Below are positions 13,120 to 26,200 of a stretch of DNA of 64,000 nucleotides, one piece after another. Below the pieces are notes generated by a model. The model ran no database searches. It had not been told where the DNA came from and worked only from the letters and a program-made list of their open reading frames with translations. The DNA lies in contig KL197719.1 of NCBI GenBank assembly GCA_000697665.1, positions 939,968-1,003,967 of the forward strand. Reading direction: 5' to 3'. A program made the position numbers and the translations under genes. Source of the stretch: Jaapia argillacea MUCL 33604. Lineage: Eukaryota > Basidiomycota > Agaricomycetes > Jaapiales > Jaapiaceae. The first letter of the stretch is position 1. Every line of letters starts with the position of its first letter.

Positions 13120-13369
13120 GCAAGCGGATATGGCGGTGAGTGACCCAGAGTCGTCGCCTCGCAGAAAGAGAGAATAAGTGGCAGGAGATGGTGAGGAGGA
13201 AAGGAGTGTGACTTGGTGATGGCCGTCGGAAACGCAAACGCGTGTGTTCGGCGGCGCGTCGTATTTTTTCTTCCGACCCGCCTCAGCTTCGTTCCCCTTG
13301 GTTTCGGGCAGCTTGGCCACCTCTAAGTCCTTCGCAATCTATTGTGTCTCTTCTGACGGCATAAATACC

Positions 13370-14237
13370 ATGAAATCCGCAGCCCAGAGGACTTTCTGCT
13401 GTCTTTCAAGAGGCGTGCACACAATTCGCTCTGGCTCCACGGTCGACTTTTGTGGGCATGCTCGATCTGGAAGGTTCAAATCTCTCCCGTCATCCAGCAC
13501 CATCAAGCAGCCATTAACCTTCGGAACCGTCGTGAACCGCGGAATCACCATGGCATCCCCATCATCCTACACTTTGAATACACTATCTGAGCTATATCCA
13601 TCTCTTCCATCATTTTTTATTTCTTCGAATCTACTCCTCTTGCCAGCTAATCGTCTGGCATCATCCTCGCCTTCCCCTGCCGTCCAGGAACAGCTGAGAG
13701 ATCTGGTGTTATCTTCCCAGGAGGTCGCCAATTCGGCAGCTTGTGGAAGTTTCGTGGCTGGGCAAAGTAGCGAGAGTGATGAGTTTGGAGACGTAGCGGT
13801 TTGGCTTGGAGAAGGAGATTTTGGGAAAGGGAATGAACTTCGAGTCTTGGAGGCACTAGGTTTAGAGCACTGGAAAACGGGGAAGGTATGGATCTCTCAC
13901 CTCACTCGCGCGGACTCGGTCGTTGCCCTTGCGTTGCCCCCGACAAGTAACTCGAACGGAGCCAAGCCGATGAATTGATTTTTCATTTGTTTAGATACGA
14001 CCACTACAGATCTCGCCGTCAACAGGCATCCCTTCGAACCTATCGGTCTCGGAAACGGACCCCTCAGTGGTGCAACTTCTCCAGCATCTATCAGCTCTTC
14101 GAGACCGTTATGGCTTTACAGTCCAACGCGGGTTAGGCTCTGGCGGGTCGGTCGCTCACTTCGTGTTGGGACATATGGATTGTGGTGATTCCTCTGGATG
14201 GGCAGGGCTATTGGGATTGGGCGTATGGACTGAGTAG
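13370..14237 (+). CDS. Unrecognised two-exon protein
   Basis: CDS join(13370..13885, 13995..14237), 252 residues; an internal Met at 13550 would give 192 residues. I do not recognise the family. The first 60 residues from 13370 are rich in Ser, Arg and Cys with few acids and could target mitochondria, but the reading frame is also open upstream to 13244, so the start is uncertain. The body after the second Met (SYTLNTLSELYPSLPSFF) is moderately hydrophobic with a helix-rich look; the second exon ends in a Gly/Ser-rich stretch with GFTVQRGLGSGGSVAHF. The intron (109 bases) is longer than most here and is supported by phase only. It shares a 250-base upstream region with the divergent LETM1 gene. 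Confidence 0.55.
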
Positions 14238-14434
14238 CTTCGGACGGGACTGTTTCACCCTTCAAGTCACGAAGGATGTCCACCAAAGTGGAACTTCTGA
14301 CCTATCTCTGTACCTCATTGTATGCTGAAATGTTGGCCCTTATCAATTATCCTCCTTCCCTGAAACTCTTGGTTGCTGTTAGTTGACCCCTTGAAGTGCT
14401 CGTTTGATCAGTCCAACCATGCCACCTGTGACAT

Positions 14435-14450
14435 ACGTGACACGTCACGT
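14435..14450. promoter_or_regulatory. Inverted repeat with CRE-like half sites upstream of the Med27-like gene
   Basis: ACGTGAC and GTCACGT face each other with a two-base spacer, 74 bases before the ATG at 14524. The stretch contains ACGTCA and CACGT cores of the kind bound by bZIP factors, and a further CACGTG lies at about 14465. Seen in sequence; binding is inference. Confidence 0.3.
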
Positions 14451-14523
14451 CACATTTGTCCTTCACGTGGCTTCTGATCATTGTGGCGTCGCATTCTTTG
14501 AGCGGCGTGAACTTGAACAAAAC

Positions 14524-15763
14524 ATGGATTCGACGACTTCAACGGCCGTGGCATCTCTGGAAACGAAGCTGCAAGCTCTTACAGACTTGCAATCCCGCCT
14601 CCAAGCCCTTCGACAAGTCCCTACAGCGCTCCTCCGTCCCCCATCGACTCTCGGCGCTTTCACTTCAGTCTCGAGTTCCCTCCGGCAGCAATGTCAGGAC
14701 CTCAAGGATATTGCAGGAGTTGTAACCTCAGAAAAGGTTCAGGAGGCTTTGAAGGCTGCTCGAGATAGCGAAAAGGCAGATAAGAGCGGCTTGACATTCA
14801 ACGGAAGGAGGGAGAATCGGAAGAGGAGGTATGTACGAACGATTCTGGCTGTATTGTGCAGCAAGTCACAAATACCCCCTATTATCCAGGCGTCTACCAT
14901 CTCCAGAGTCCCCTCAGCCATACAACCCGTTCCAACCAAAATCCCCCTCTTTATTTCCAATATCTGATACTCACCCCTCGCCCCTTGAGAGGGACAACCT
15001 ACCTGCTTTTATCCGAAAATTCAACCGGTCACACTCGTCAAAACTCCACATATGGTCTTCCTTGCGGTCCAGACGGCAGGCAAAGATTTCCTCGCCTGTC
15101 GTAGTTCGATTTTTGGTACCGGAGGTACTGACTGCGTTCATAACGACAACGTCTACCGATAACACAGAAGATCGGTCGCTTGTCGTTGAGGGAGTAACAG
15201 TCTTTGGACCTCGCGAAAATGTCTGTATGTCTTCGCCTTTGTTTTGCGCCTCATGTGATTCTGCATCCGCCTCTCTGACCACATGCGTCCCTCCCCCTCC
15301 TATTCATCGGTTTGTTGTCCTGAACTGGCCCTTGCTCGCTACAATCAGAAGCCGCCCCATTCTCAATCCGAATATATGGTATACCAGAAATTGTCACAAC
15401 AAATTGCAAAAATGCTGCAATCTCATCCGCGGGTTTCGTTCCAATCGCTCATGGTCAGTCCCCCCATGACATATGCCGTCACGCCATCGTTATCTCAACA
15501 CCCCTCCCTCGGTTCAGGGTCTACTTTCGTCATACGAGGGTCTTTTCGTCGACCGGTGTACGGTATGCCAACGTGTGCTCTCTACCGAAGAACACGTGCC
15601 TCCGGTCGCCCGTCTCTGGATCGACCAGTTGGCGCCGACCTCGGCATGCTCTTCGTCTGCAGAAGGGGACACAGAAAGAGGGAACGGCGCGAAAGACAAG
15701 GGGGTGGACGACGGCAAGAGGGCGCGATGGGAGCCGAGACACCCGACTTGTTTGCAGGGTTGA
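14524..15763 (+). CDS. Mediator complex subunit 27-like protein
   Basis: CDS join(14524..14828, 14890..15220, 15349..15453, 15518..15763), 328 residues. Mediator links transcription factors to RNA polymerase II; Med27 is a tail/upper-tail subunit. The N-terminal 80 residues form a Leu/Gln-rich coiled-coil-like helix (ETKLQALTDLQSRLQALRQV). The C-terminus carries the Med27 zinc-binding signature: Cys261 and Cys264 (CTVC), Leu, a Pro-Val-Ala-Arg segment, then His322 and Cys325 at the very end (RHPTC). The middle part is low in conservation. Intron 2 uses a gtctgt donor, chosen because the neighbouring gtatgt donor would create a stop. The zinc ligands are seen; the family call rests on that ending plus length and coiled coil. 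Confidence 0.65.
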
Positions 15764-18066
15764 AATTAAATCAACCAGATTTCCCCCCAAAGTGGGACCC
15801 AGATGCTTCTGTTGGTTAGCCGTACTAACCATCAGACGGTTGGTACAGGGTCCCCCCACTCGACATTCGACTAGCCCTCTTTTGTGTTCAAGTCCGAATT
15901 TTGCAGTCGGGAATCTCGGAAATCGTTCGGAGGTCCGTGTGGATACCTCCTTGCTGCCTGACTGTACCCTACCGTCACTCGTGTAAAGTGGTCCAAGCAG
16001 TTATTTTAATCCCAGCCTCCATTGTACATCTCACCTGCTGTTCATCGACGATGATTGGAATTAGCGCCCGCGAACCGCGGGGGCTCGTAAGCGCGAGGGG
16101 ATAACTGGAAGCCGCCGACAAAGCAGAAGTCAAAATGCAATCAATTGAGGGACAAAAGGAAATCCAATATATCAGGAAACACGACGTCAGACAGATTTGC
16201 ATGGCTGTGATCCTTGACGTTCTGGGGTGGGGAGCTGCGAGGCCAAAGCACTCGACTAGTCTGCGAGGGGACTTTTTCATTGGTCCTCGAGAGTCGGTGC
16301 ATATCTTGCTGACATGAGGGACAGGCTTGTTCTCCTGCGGCAGGGGCTGGGCACAAATTGTCGTCAAGCAGGGCAAATTAGACGGTGCTGATGACCAGGT
16401 TCATCAAGAACCTGGCAGATGGTCCGATCCCCAATCCCGATCCCCCTCTACCAATACTATGGCGCAAGTGTGTTCACAGCCACGAGCCCCAAATTCACCG
16501 TTATCGAGGTTCGAAGAACGGATGTTCACATCATCCAAGGCTGGAAAAGTATAATAAGATTGAGGGTAGCTGCTAGCATTGGAGACTTAATTAACTTGGG
16601 ATTCCCTTCGCCCTGATAGGATGATTTACCCTTCGCATGACATTGTGCTGTGCCCCATACCGTTTACTACCCCTTCCTTGTTTGGACAGGACAAAAGATC
16701 ACCAGGCGAAGGTTACCCGGATGGGTGGGTTTGTAGAAGTTCTTTTGTTCGATCCAGAACCGTGGGCGTCCCTGGCCATATTGGCAAAATTCCGGTTCGC
16801 TAGAACTCCTGATAGACTCGCTTTGTGGACCCCTCGCTCTTTTCCTCGGACTCTCTGGCCTAAAGCCGGGCCCGGTTTGGCAGGTCAGCTCTCTGCCTCA
16901 GGAGCTTGAGCTGCGATCGCAGATAGCCATACTCACGGGCTGTGCACTTCTGAGCTTGACGCGCTTCTCTGGTCGTTGGAAAAGATGGCAGACGGGCTAG
17001 TGGCTGCGATGAATGGCCTCTTGCCACGTATCCTTGGGGAGCCACCCGCCGAATATGCAAGGCGGGGGGTACATTCAACGTCATTGCTTGTTCAGAGGGC
17101 TCAAAGCGTCCTCTTTGGCACACCAAAAAAGCAGATAGATCCCAGATTGGGTTCTCTATCGAGATTGTGAAAACACGTCTTCCCTCTTTTGTTGTCTTGC
17201 ATACGATACTGAACGCCTCTGAACGCCCACCCCAAGACCCGATAGATGCCGGTCCTAACACTCTGGCCGATGACCAGGCACATGGCCCCCACTGGCGCCT
17301 CATGTGCCGAAAACCGACTGGATCATTTTTATCTTCTATTCCAACTCCTGTGGCCAAGTTACCTACCGACCTTCTTGCCCTTTTGTCCAGGATTTTCATC
17401 GACAACTGAAGAACAATGCGGTTGTCAAAAGACATTCCACAGTCGAACGCTGAGCGATCGTAAAGCACGGCGGAGCTACCATATTTGGTTGCTTTGTCCA
17501 TTTACCCAGGATTTCCTCAAGTGATGGTATTGGAATTACCATTCCCCTGGCGTATGTTGCTCAAAGTATAGATCGATCCAGAGTTAGATCACCGGTGTCA
17601 TCTCCGCGCTCACCGTAGTCCCCCTTGCTCTTATAATGGCCTCCCGACTGCAGTCCAGTTTGAAACCTATCCCCCCTAACACTTCAGCGGCGCCAATCAC
17701 ATGTGAGTCCGGCTTCAAGCCGATCCTGGGCTGTCAGCCAACGGTCATCCAGAGGTTTACTTTCGTTCTCCAGATTCCTCTTGCTTCCTCTCAAGCACTC
17801 AGAGATATCTGCATATCGTGCTCACGAATACTGCTAAACTCCGACGACAGGTACGCCCCTGTTGACATTCGATAGTTCTCTGATGCTTACGCTGTTTTGG
17901 GGGGCAGATCTGGCCACCTGTCTGCTCTATATCCTCAGAGGCAGATACCCACAGATCATTTCCCCTCTCTGCCAAGCCGTCTCCACCTCTGTCTGTGTTC
18001 AAAGCCTACCCGCTTGGAGGATTGTTCGGCTCTCCCAGAACCAGCTCTTGACTAGAAAACGCTGGA
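15764..18066. other. 2.3 kb without a convincing gene
   Basis: No reading frame here has the splice pattern or composition of a protein I know. The longest frame (minus, 16860-17501, 213 codons) is Arg/Ser-rich and unstructured and is most likely chance. A short frame starting at 17636 with a good donor (gtgagtcc at 17703) could be a 5' exon of the Medusa-type gene, but its phase does not join directly to 18067. I see no tRNA, no terminal repeats and no transposase remnant. Part should be the Med27-gene 3' end and a long regulatory region for the developmental regulator. Confidence 0.45.
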
Positions 18067-19890
18067 ATGGATTTGTATCCTGCTAGCCAGATGATTTCAG
18101 TTCTTCGTTACTTCCCCGACTCGGGCCCGATAGACACACCCATCACCGCCCACATCAACTTCAATTACGAATCCGAGGCGAGCCGCACACTTCGACTTCG
18201 AGTCCTTTTCGGAGGAGAACCAGTGGCAACGAATATTCGTAAACTCGCCATATCCAGAGGCGCGGGACGTAGGTCTGGCACCTGGGAGCTGCAAGCCGCT
18301 GCCCCTGAGCGGCTGGCTGCTGCTGGATCCGTCTGTGTCCAAGTCCAGGCTTTGAATGGGGCGAATGATGTCTTGGACACAGTGGACTTGGGTGCATTCA
18401 CGTACACCTATGGTTCGTCGTCTTCTTGATTAGCTCATTCACAAGGTATTGACAAGTTATATCCAGCAGCCATCCCACATACCCTCCCTGTCGGTAACCA
18501 GCTAAAGCGTTCATTGGAGTCGACCGTGGACTTATACAGCGGAGTGCAGAAGAAAAGTCGCTCGAACACCTCTTCCCCTTATCACTCCGGTCGAGTTCAT
18601 CCTACCCCTTTGCCAACTCCACCTTCTGAGCCAGCCTCTGTCCAATGGCCTGGTACCTCGCCTCGTTCTCGGAGGAGGTCTAGCCATGGCCGTCGTTCTC
18701 CACGAGTGGTACCCTCCCAGCAACGCCAACGACAAACTCAGTCGCTGATGCGCACTCGCCCTGCCTCCTCAGGTCAGCTTTTTGGCGAGCCGTTCGCTCA
18801 AAAGGCTGTCCTCCGGATAGAATCCGATCTTCAGGCTATGGCCGCTTCCTGGAGCCCCAAGGAGCGTAAGGTCGGACGCCGACTCATTCGTTTCACCAAG
18901 GAGCGGGAAGAACATGTCGTCCGAGTCTGGTGCAGACCCATCTCTCAAGCCGAGTATCACGAACAGGATATCGTCGTGTCCTGCATCTATCGCGCTGAAA
19001 CAGGCACATGTTACATTACTTCCGTCGACATTATCTATCTTCTGGAAAGATTTGTGGATTCCGAGTTTAAAGTGGAAGAGAAGAATCGCATTCGCCGGAA
19101 CCTCGAAGGCTTGAGGCCGATGACCACCAGTAAGCACAAGAAGGGGTGTCAGGCCTTCTTCCAGATGATCATGGACTTCCCGACCCCGAAGCCCCGTACC
19201 ATCGAGAAGGACTTGAAGGTGTTTGAGTGGAGGGTTCTTGCTCAGGCGTTGGACAAGATTATCGGACGATATGTGAGTATTCTTCACGTCTTTCCAATAT
19301 TTCAACGGTTGCTCATTTCCTCTTAGTCTTTGTACACTCTGGGTGCAGAGCAGAACGACGCTGCGATTTCACCTCTCCTTTTGGGAATGCAGGCCGTTAC
19401 CGTTGGGTCGCACCCACCGCTGTATCGCGAGAGGTCATTCGAATTCGGTCGAGACGAGAGTGACCCTTATGCCGATCCACAACTCGCCGCTCACATACAT
19501 TATCTCAATGCTCCGACATCTATCCCTCCCTTCTTCCCTTATCGTTCGACTTGCGGCGACGACCAAATGTTCGTAAACTTCGACTACCCCACCCCTCCTG
19601 ATGAGGTTCCTCCCCCCTTTCCATATTCTACATCGATGACAACCCTTCAAGGGATGGTAGGTTCTCCCGGCGCCGCCATGCAGTTGTTGTCTCCGCCGCC
19701 CACCACCCCGAGCTCTAACTATGGCAGTGAAAGTGAACCCGAGACCCACTCCGTAACACATGTCATTCCATCGATTTTCCCCTCTCAGACTCGTTCTTCT
19801 ATGTCTGCCTTCGATTCCAGCGATTTTCAGCACCTTCGGGAGTCGTATACCACCAACTCGAGCTATGCGCAGGGTCAATATTACGGCTAG
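18067..19890 (+). CDS. Medusa (MedA/Ren1/Acr1)-family developmental regulator, DUF7082 domain
   Basis: CDS join(18067..18412, 18467..19272, 19327..19890), 571 residues. The family comprises nuclear regulators of conidiation, adhesion and mating (Aspergillus MedA, Ustilago Med1). The N-terminal 115 residues form a beta-rich module (VLRYFPDSGPIDTPITAHIN, then LRLRVLFGGEPVATNI). A Ser/Pro/Arg-rich linker with basic clusters that could serve nuclear import follows. The diagnostic domain spans about residues 218-388: ASWSPKERKVGRRLIRF, VSCIYRAETGTCYITSVD, EEKNRIRRNLEGLRP and MDFPTPKPRTIEKDLKVF are close to the family consensus. The C-terminal 180 residues are Pro/Ser/Tyr-rich and probably disordered. 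The start is the first Met of the frame, but an additional upstream exon is possible because the upstream 400 bases contain splice-like signals. Confidence 0.9.
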
Positions 19891-20219
19891 TCAATGGTGT
19901 CGTTCCATGTTGCCAAGGTCGTCTTCAACAATCCTATCGGACAATACCCCATCTTCGGTATCTTCGTTTCGTATTCTCGCGCCTTCGTTTGTATCCATGG
20001 TCCAACCACGTTGATATGTATATAAGTTGTTTGTATTGTATCATACCGTCTGCGAAATTCGATTGACTTCGCCATTCTCATGGGGCCGGAACAACTCAGT
20101 GTTACATTCTACAAAACATTAACCGATCGGTGTGGTATCCAATGCCAAAATATCCAGGTATATAAAAAGCAAATACTACTGTAGTGTTGGAGGTGGTGAA
20201 AAGAAAAATGAGAGTATTT
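19891..20219. other. Convergent 3' intergenic region
   Basis: These 329 bases lie between the stops of the Medusa-type gene and the DOCK gene. They hold two 3' untranslated regions; AT-rich stretches around 20010-20045 and 20155-20180 would suit 3' end formation. No gene is visible. Confidence 0.5.
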
Positions 20220-23200
20220 TCAGCCTTCACGTCGGCCGAAGTTCAAGCTGCCGAATCTCTGGAAGCGACCTTTCAAAGATGCGCTGCCCAAATGAGTGGT
20301 GGTGGTGGTAATTGACGCCCCGGATCCAAAAAACATAGAATTAACATTAGGGTCGCCTCCAATAACGTTGACGAAGGAATCATGGGGAGAACCTGCGGAA
20401 ATCGAGTCGCTTCCCCCATTTTCGAGACCCGATGATACTCCATGAATCCCATGTCGAGTAAGTTGTGCCATGTGCCGTTGCAGGGGTGTCTGCTTGGTGA
20501 CAGGTGCTGGAGTACTCCCCTCTGTCCTAGACTTGCCGGCGCGGACCTTCGAGGATACCGGAGATGTAGGGCTAGTCGTCGCTATTTGCGGAAGTGATAA
20601 GTTCAATGAGGGTCGCGTAGTCGAAGTGGAGGACATTGTCCGAGATAGTGGAACGTCGTCGAAGGGTGAAAAGGACTGATATTGCGCAGCCTGGAGTTCG
20701 TGGTAGGATGATGCCGACGAGTTTAAGGATGCTAAAGTTTCGGAAGCATGGTCCATAGCCAGTCTCTGGATCTCCTCGTGGAAATTCTTTCGATAAAATT
20801 TCTCAAGAGTGGCATGGAAGGGCAGCATCTCTGGAGGACACAATTGTTCGTGAAGTTTCAGGGAAATGTCAATCATGCGAACCTGGCGAACGTGTGTATT
20901 AGCACTTTCAAGACATAGCGGCCGAACGGAACTCACTTGATCCTCGATTGCTGCTCTCAGCTTGTCGATTTGTTCAACTCGGTCAGGGTTCCTAGTCGCA
21001 TATTCGTTGCTGAGGAATACCTGCCGATACGCTGCTACTCCACTACCGATAGGTGCATCTACAGCACCATTCAGGCACATAGAAAGTGCATTGGTGGACA
21101 CGGCATGGGTGGTTTTGGCCAGTGCCGAGTACTTCTTGAACAGGGCCCCGAGTTCCTTAGTCTTTTGTTCAACTTCCTGCAAGGCATTCTCAACGGGGGA
21201 GATTTCATGCACTTCGACACCAATGACCTCGGAGCGTCGGAGAACGGTGGGAAAAGATTCTTCAGTGGTGAAATACGTCTTTTCGACCCATCTTTCCTCC
21301 AGGCCGTCGCGGCCGAGCTTCACCATTGACCGACTGCAGCTAAACAGATTGATAGCGCTGTGGGATACGTGTTTATAGTCAGTTGCAAGTTTGATTAAGG
21401 CACTCGACACTCGCACCTATGCTCATAGTACGAGCGGACGGGAATGGGGACATCAGGATTCGTGAAGATGGGTAACGTTCTATCCGGTTCGGGGACCACG
21501 GCGGTGCATTGGATGTATTGATCATTTCCGAATCGAATGTCCACAGGAGGGTCTCCCATTGACTTGAGTAGTTGGGCTCCGGGGTGTTTGTTGAGCATTC
21601 TTTCGCAAAATGCGCCGAACTTTTCCCATTCATACCCTCGATACTAGGCAAACAACTCAAGTCAGTGCATCAGATCGGAAAATTCGAAAGAGCATTCACA
21701 ATGAACTGTTTGTGTCTGATGGCGGCCGGGAAATTGCCGTAGAATGCGACTCTGAAGTAGTCCGGATAATATCTCTGGTCTGACACGATGTGTTCCAAGA
21801 GACTCGCTCGATGTCGCAGTATTTCTGCGAGGCGGCCACTGACGACGCAAGATCAGAACGTTTATGAGAGCATTGTTATCGAAACTCACTAATTGAATGT
21901 CACTTCCTCGTGCTGAAACGCGAGTTCTTTGCAAATTTCAATCGCGCTTTCCCATGCTTTCCCTTTCCCTATCAAATCCTCAGCATCGACTCTGGTCGGG
22001 CGGGGTATCATGCTTACCAAGGTAATCCAATATCAAAAGGCAGAGAGTTTCTTTGCGGTGGAATTGTGACTGCTGCGGTAGACTTAGCTCCTCCATCGGT
22101 TCGACGAAGGAGGTGAGATCCCATTCATGGAGATCGGAATGTAGTTTCAGGGTCAGGGCGGCCTCAACATAATTTTGGGATTGCAAGTGCATCTAGCGAG
22201 GCAAGTCAATAATCGAGATGGGACAAATGTGAAAAGAACAAATCATACGTTCACTAGCTGGTGTACGTATTTGATGTACATCTCATCACGCCCGAGTCGA
22301 CGAATGAAATTCATGAGACGCAACTGAAAGATTAAGAATGGGAATTAGCTTGCATCCGGGGTGTGAAAGCAACATTTGACACTGACCGTAGCAATTACGC
22401 GGTCATCTGCGAACTCTTCTCCCTCAGGCAAAGCGCGGACGCTGAGCAGCAGCTCAAGGAATAAATCAACAGAATTCAAGAAATTCGCAATCCTTTCACG
22501 CAGCTGTTCGTCGACGTTGGAAGAGTCGAACAAATGCCGAAGCTGGCCAATGAAAAATGCGCGAGAGATGTCGTCGCCTTTGCTGTCTGACATGAATAAG
22601 GAGTCCAACTTGTTCACAACTTCGTTTTCGATGCGGTCGAAATGGCCCGAAAGGTGATACTCGGATATGATCATGTTGTAGAGGATCTGAACGGCATTAC
22701 TGCGAAGCTGGTCGTGATGGCTGAGGCACAAGTTGACAACGTGTCCAACAAGGATATTCAAAGCAACTTGATAGGTCTAATGAAGAGATTCAGCTTGGTG
22801 TGAGATGAGATAAGGATTTGCCTCACTCCATAAGGGGGCAAAGCGACGTCTTCAGTCGAAGTTTGCTCCGGCCAACCAAGGGCATCCCATAGCCGAAGCA
22901 GAATGGCAGCCCCCTCACCTCGGATATCTCCGGCTAGCCGCCAGACAGCTCGACGTTTCTAAGTCAAGGTCAGCGCGCGAGGACACCATCACAATAACTA
23001 GAATAATGACCTGAGGGCTGAATTCTTCGATCACCAGTTGCTCTGAGGACAATAATTTCAATAACATGTACATGCAACCACGCCAGAGTTTTGCTTCGAA
23101 CTGAATTCCTGATCCATGCGGAGGGATGAACTCTCTCTCCATGAGAGTGGCAACTGGGTCCATAAGTTTGATAAGAACTTTGTGAGCCAGGATGTTGACG

Positions 23201-26200
23201 TTCAGCCAACTGCTTGGGAAGGCATCGTTATCCAAAATTGAGACGGCAACCTTGAAAAGCTGGGACAAAAGAGTAGCCGTGTTTTCCTTCCCTTCAATCT
23301 CCAACATGGATTCAATGAAATTTAGTACGGTCTTCTTCGAAGACGACAAGATGAGAGCCAAGAAGACGATCGCAGCCTCACCAAGGCCGGGGTTGAACAA
23401 AGAATGGTTCTCAGGTGGACTGGACGAGCCATGGGAACGGCGGATGGATGGAGGAAGCTGAGCGAGGAGGGAGAAGGGATATGACTCAGGGAAAGCGATG
23501 GGGAAGTTAGATGTCGTCGTTGTGGGAGAGCGGGTACGTTCTATTGCTTTCAAAGAAGCCGGATTTTGGAATTCCCGGTACGAATCCAACAGCCTGTGAG
23601 ATGGTTCGTCAGAGGGTCGACAAGAAAGAAGAATCGTGGCATCAACCTTGGCAGAAGTGACAGAAGGTCCTCGAGGTTGTCCTGTTCTTGTCGTAATGCG
23701 TTGCGGTCCGCGATAACGGAAGGATCAATCAAGTTTCGCTGAAGTCGATCTAACATGACCGCTACCACAGTTATGCAAAGTCGGATACTCTCCAGCCAGC
23801 TTACTCTGGCGGCATCGCGAGCAGATTCAGAATCGCTGGCGTGGATGTGTGCGTATTCATCGAAGCGTCCGAAATAAGGTTTGATCCAGATCACGACTGA
23901 CTCCACAAGCAGGGACCTTGATTGAGGGTTGTCAAATAAAAAGCCCTTGACGAGCTGAAGGTACATGATGAGCTTCCAAATCACGATCTTGCCTTTACTA
24001 GATGCCACGGCATTCGCGAAGGTCGTCGCGACGGTCACCAGCTCGACGATGGAAAATATCTTGGAGAGTTCAGGAAGGATGGAGGTAAAGTGTTGGAGGG
24101 CAATAGTCTGGGTGCCAATGATGGATGCAGGCGAAGTGGTGGACATCAACCGGTTGACTTCGGCGAGATGTGAGCGGACCTCCCGTCGAAAAGTGGCCTC
24201 AAGGTGTTCGGCAGTAGCTCCCCCTCCCATGCCCGTCTCTCTGATCTTCTGAAGTTCGCGCGAACGAACAATGAACTTGAATATATAGTGCCAAACCTTA
24301 AGGGCCGCGCGCAAGGATGACGCTGTCGCATTTGCAGTAGGGTCGGCGAGAAGACGGTTCAACGAGTGGATCATGTGCGATGAAGCGGGCGCACAGTTGA
24401 AGTGTTTTTCGATGTAGATGTCCAAGACTGGCTGGAAATTGCTAAACCGTCGGTCTTGTACAATCCCAAGCACAGTGACCAAGGCGTTGAAAACCAGGTG
24501 GTCCATTTCGCCAGACTGGTTATTTTGGGATACCAGAATGGCAAAGAGGGAATCGAAGATATCACGGAGAAATTTGACAATCTCTACCTCCCCAACGAAG
24601 GTGAATTTGGAGAGCACCGTAGATAAGAGGTCGTTATCCTTGATCTTCTCCCAGTGAAGTAGATTGAGGAGGACGGAGTTCTGAGTGAAAGTGGTCGAGC
24701 AAAGGGAAGATCGAATGACAACGGTATCCCTCATCGGAGGGGCTAGTCTTTGGAGTTCGGCCGGAACCTGAACTTGATCTGGCTTCTGGTGCGGTGGTAG
24801 GCAAGAAGTCGCAGAGAGGTAAATCTCTGGGGTAACTTGACTCAACCTATCGGCACGGTACAAAATCAGAGTATGGCTGCCATCCTCGGGAAAGGAGCGG
24901 TCGGGAAAGAGGGGAAGAAATGCGAAAGCAAAAGGCCGATCAGAAGGATCTGACCCGCCTCTGTGCAGCGACCTCTCTCGTGAGCTTCGGTGTCTGAATG
25001 TAAAGAAAAGATGCCAATGTGGGATGCCTTGGATGGGTAGCTTCAGCTTGATGAGCTCGCCGAAGGTTGGCTGATTGTTTCGTTGGAAAACCATGGAGTG
25101 AAAGTAGGTTACTGGGGGCTCTCCGCTGCCCATGTAGATAGCACGCTCTACGGTTTTCCCATCTTGATCGCGAACCTGAACAGAAACCTGGACATTATTG
25201 GTGACGGGTCCCATCTGACCTCGAGCGAAGTTGGAGACACTGAGGCGAGCGGAGTTACTGTGTGAAGGGGTGAAATCACCTCCCCAAAGCTTGATGTACA
25301 GTTCATTCCGTACATCTTCGGGGAAGACAACATCGGGAAATCCCAGGCGGAGAGTGAGTGGAGCGCCTTGTAACAATGAACTGTTCTCCTTCGCGATGGT
25401 TTGCGCATCTCCTCGGAATATTTTGATTGATACTGCCATCATTTCCGCTCTGAGCCATAGCACCAAGAGTCAATAAGCGTTCAAACCAGAAAAAATAGGA
25501 ATCAGGTACCTAGGCGACTTTTCAAACTCTTTGACGTTGTTATCAATGATATCCTGGTGAAGCATCGAGAAAACTGTCTCATGGACGGGAACGTAGATAG
25601 GCATCGTAAACTCCCTCGTAGCAGACACTTCTAACTGATCCGATGCCATCTGGCTGAGTTGCGTAAGTTCCAACACAGCACATCCAAAGGGTCTCCGGAA
25701 ATGCATCGAAGAGTCGTTCGAGACGCTCGTGCGACCAGTACCCGGATAAGTCGTATTGGACGTGGGCGTGGCCCATCCAACTTGACCTGGGGTCGCGGTT
25801 TCCTTGCCAGAGGAGTCTGAAGCCCGCCGTTCGGTAGGGAACCCGGAACTGAGATTACTACCAAGCTTGAGCGCGCCGTTCCTCACGATGCGGCAAACTA
25901 GGAAGATGGGATCTTGGACGTCGGATTGAACTAAATCCGTGAATAGGGTTCGAATATGTGCTGTTGGGTCTCTGGAGAGCACCCCATTATGATTGAGTAC
26001 GACATCAAACTCCTCCGTCACGAATTTGGACTCGGCCTTGTTATACAATGAGAAGAAGAGCTCAGCGGTCTCTCCTGGCGAACAAAGCGATGCAACGAAG
26101 GCCTTGAGGTCGAGGAAGACATGATAGAACTTGGCTGCGGTTGATTTCGGCTGAGGGGGTCCTAACGAGCCATATGAGCGAGAGTGGCCACCCTTTCCGC

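Noticed and set aside
16743-16759. T-arm-like sequence (ttttgttcgatccagaa) suggesting a tRNA
   Set aside because: The following seven bases have no pairing partner at the expected distance upstream, and no A-box or anticodon arm can be drawn.
16860-17501. 213-codon minus-strand frame in the gene-poor stretch
   Set aside because: Arg/Ser-rich translation without motifs, membrane segments or matching splice neighbours; length alone is within chance for this base composition.
15764-18066. Possible transposable element in the gene-poor interval
   Set aside because: I searched by eye for terminal repeats, target-site duplications and transposase or polymerase motifs in all frames and found none.
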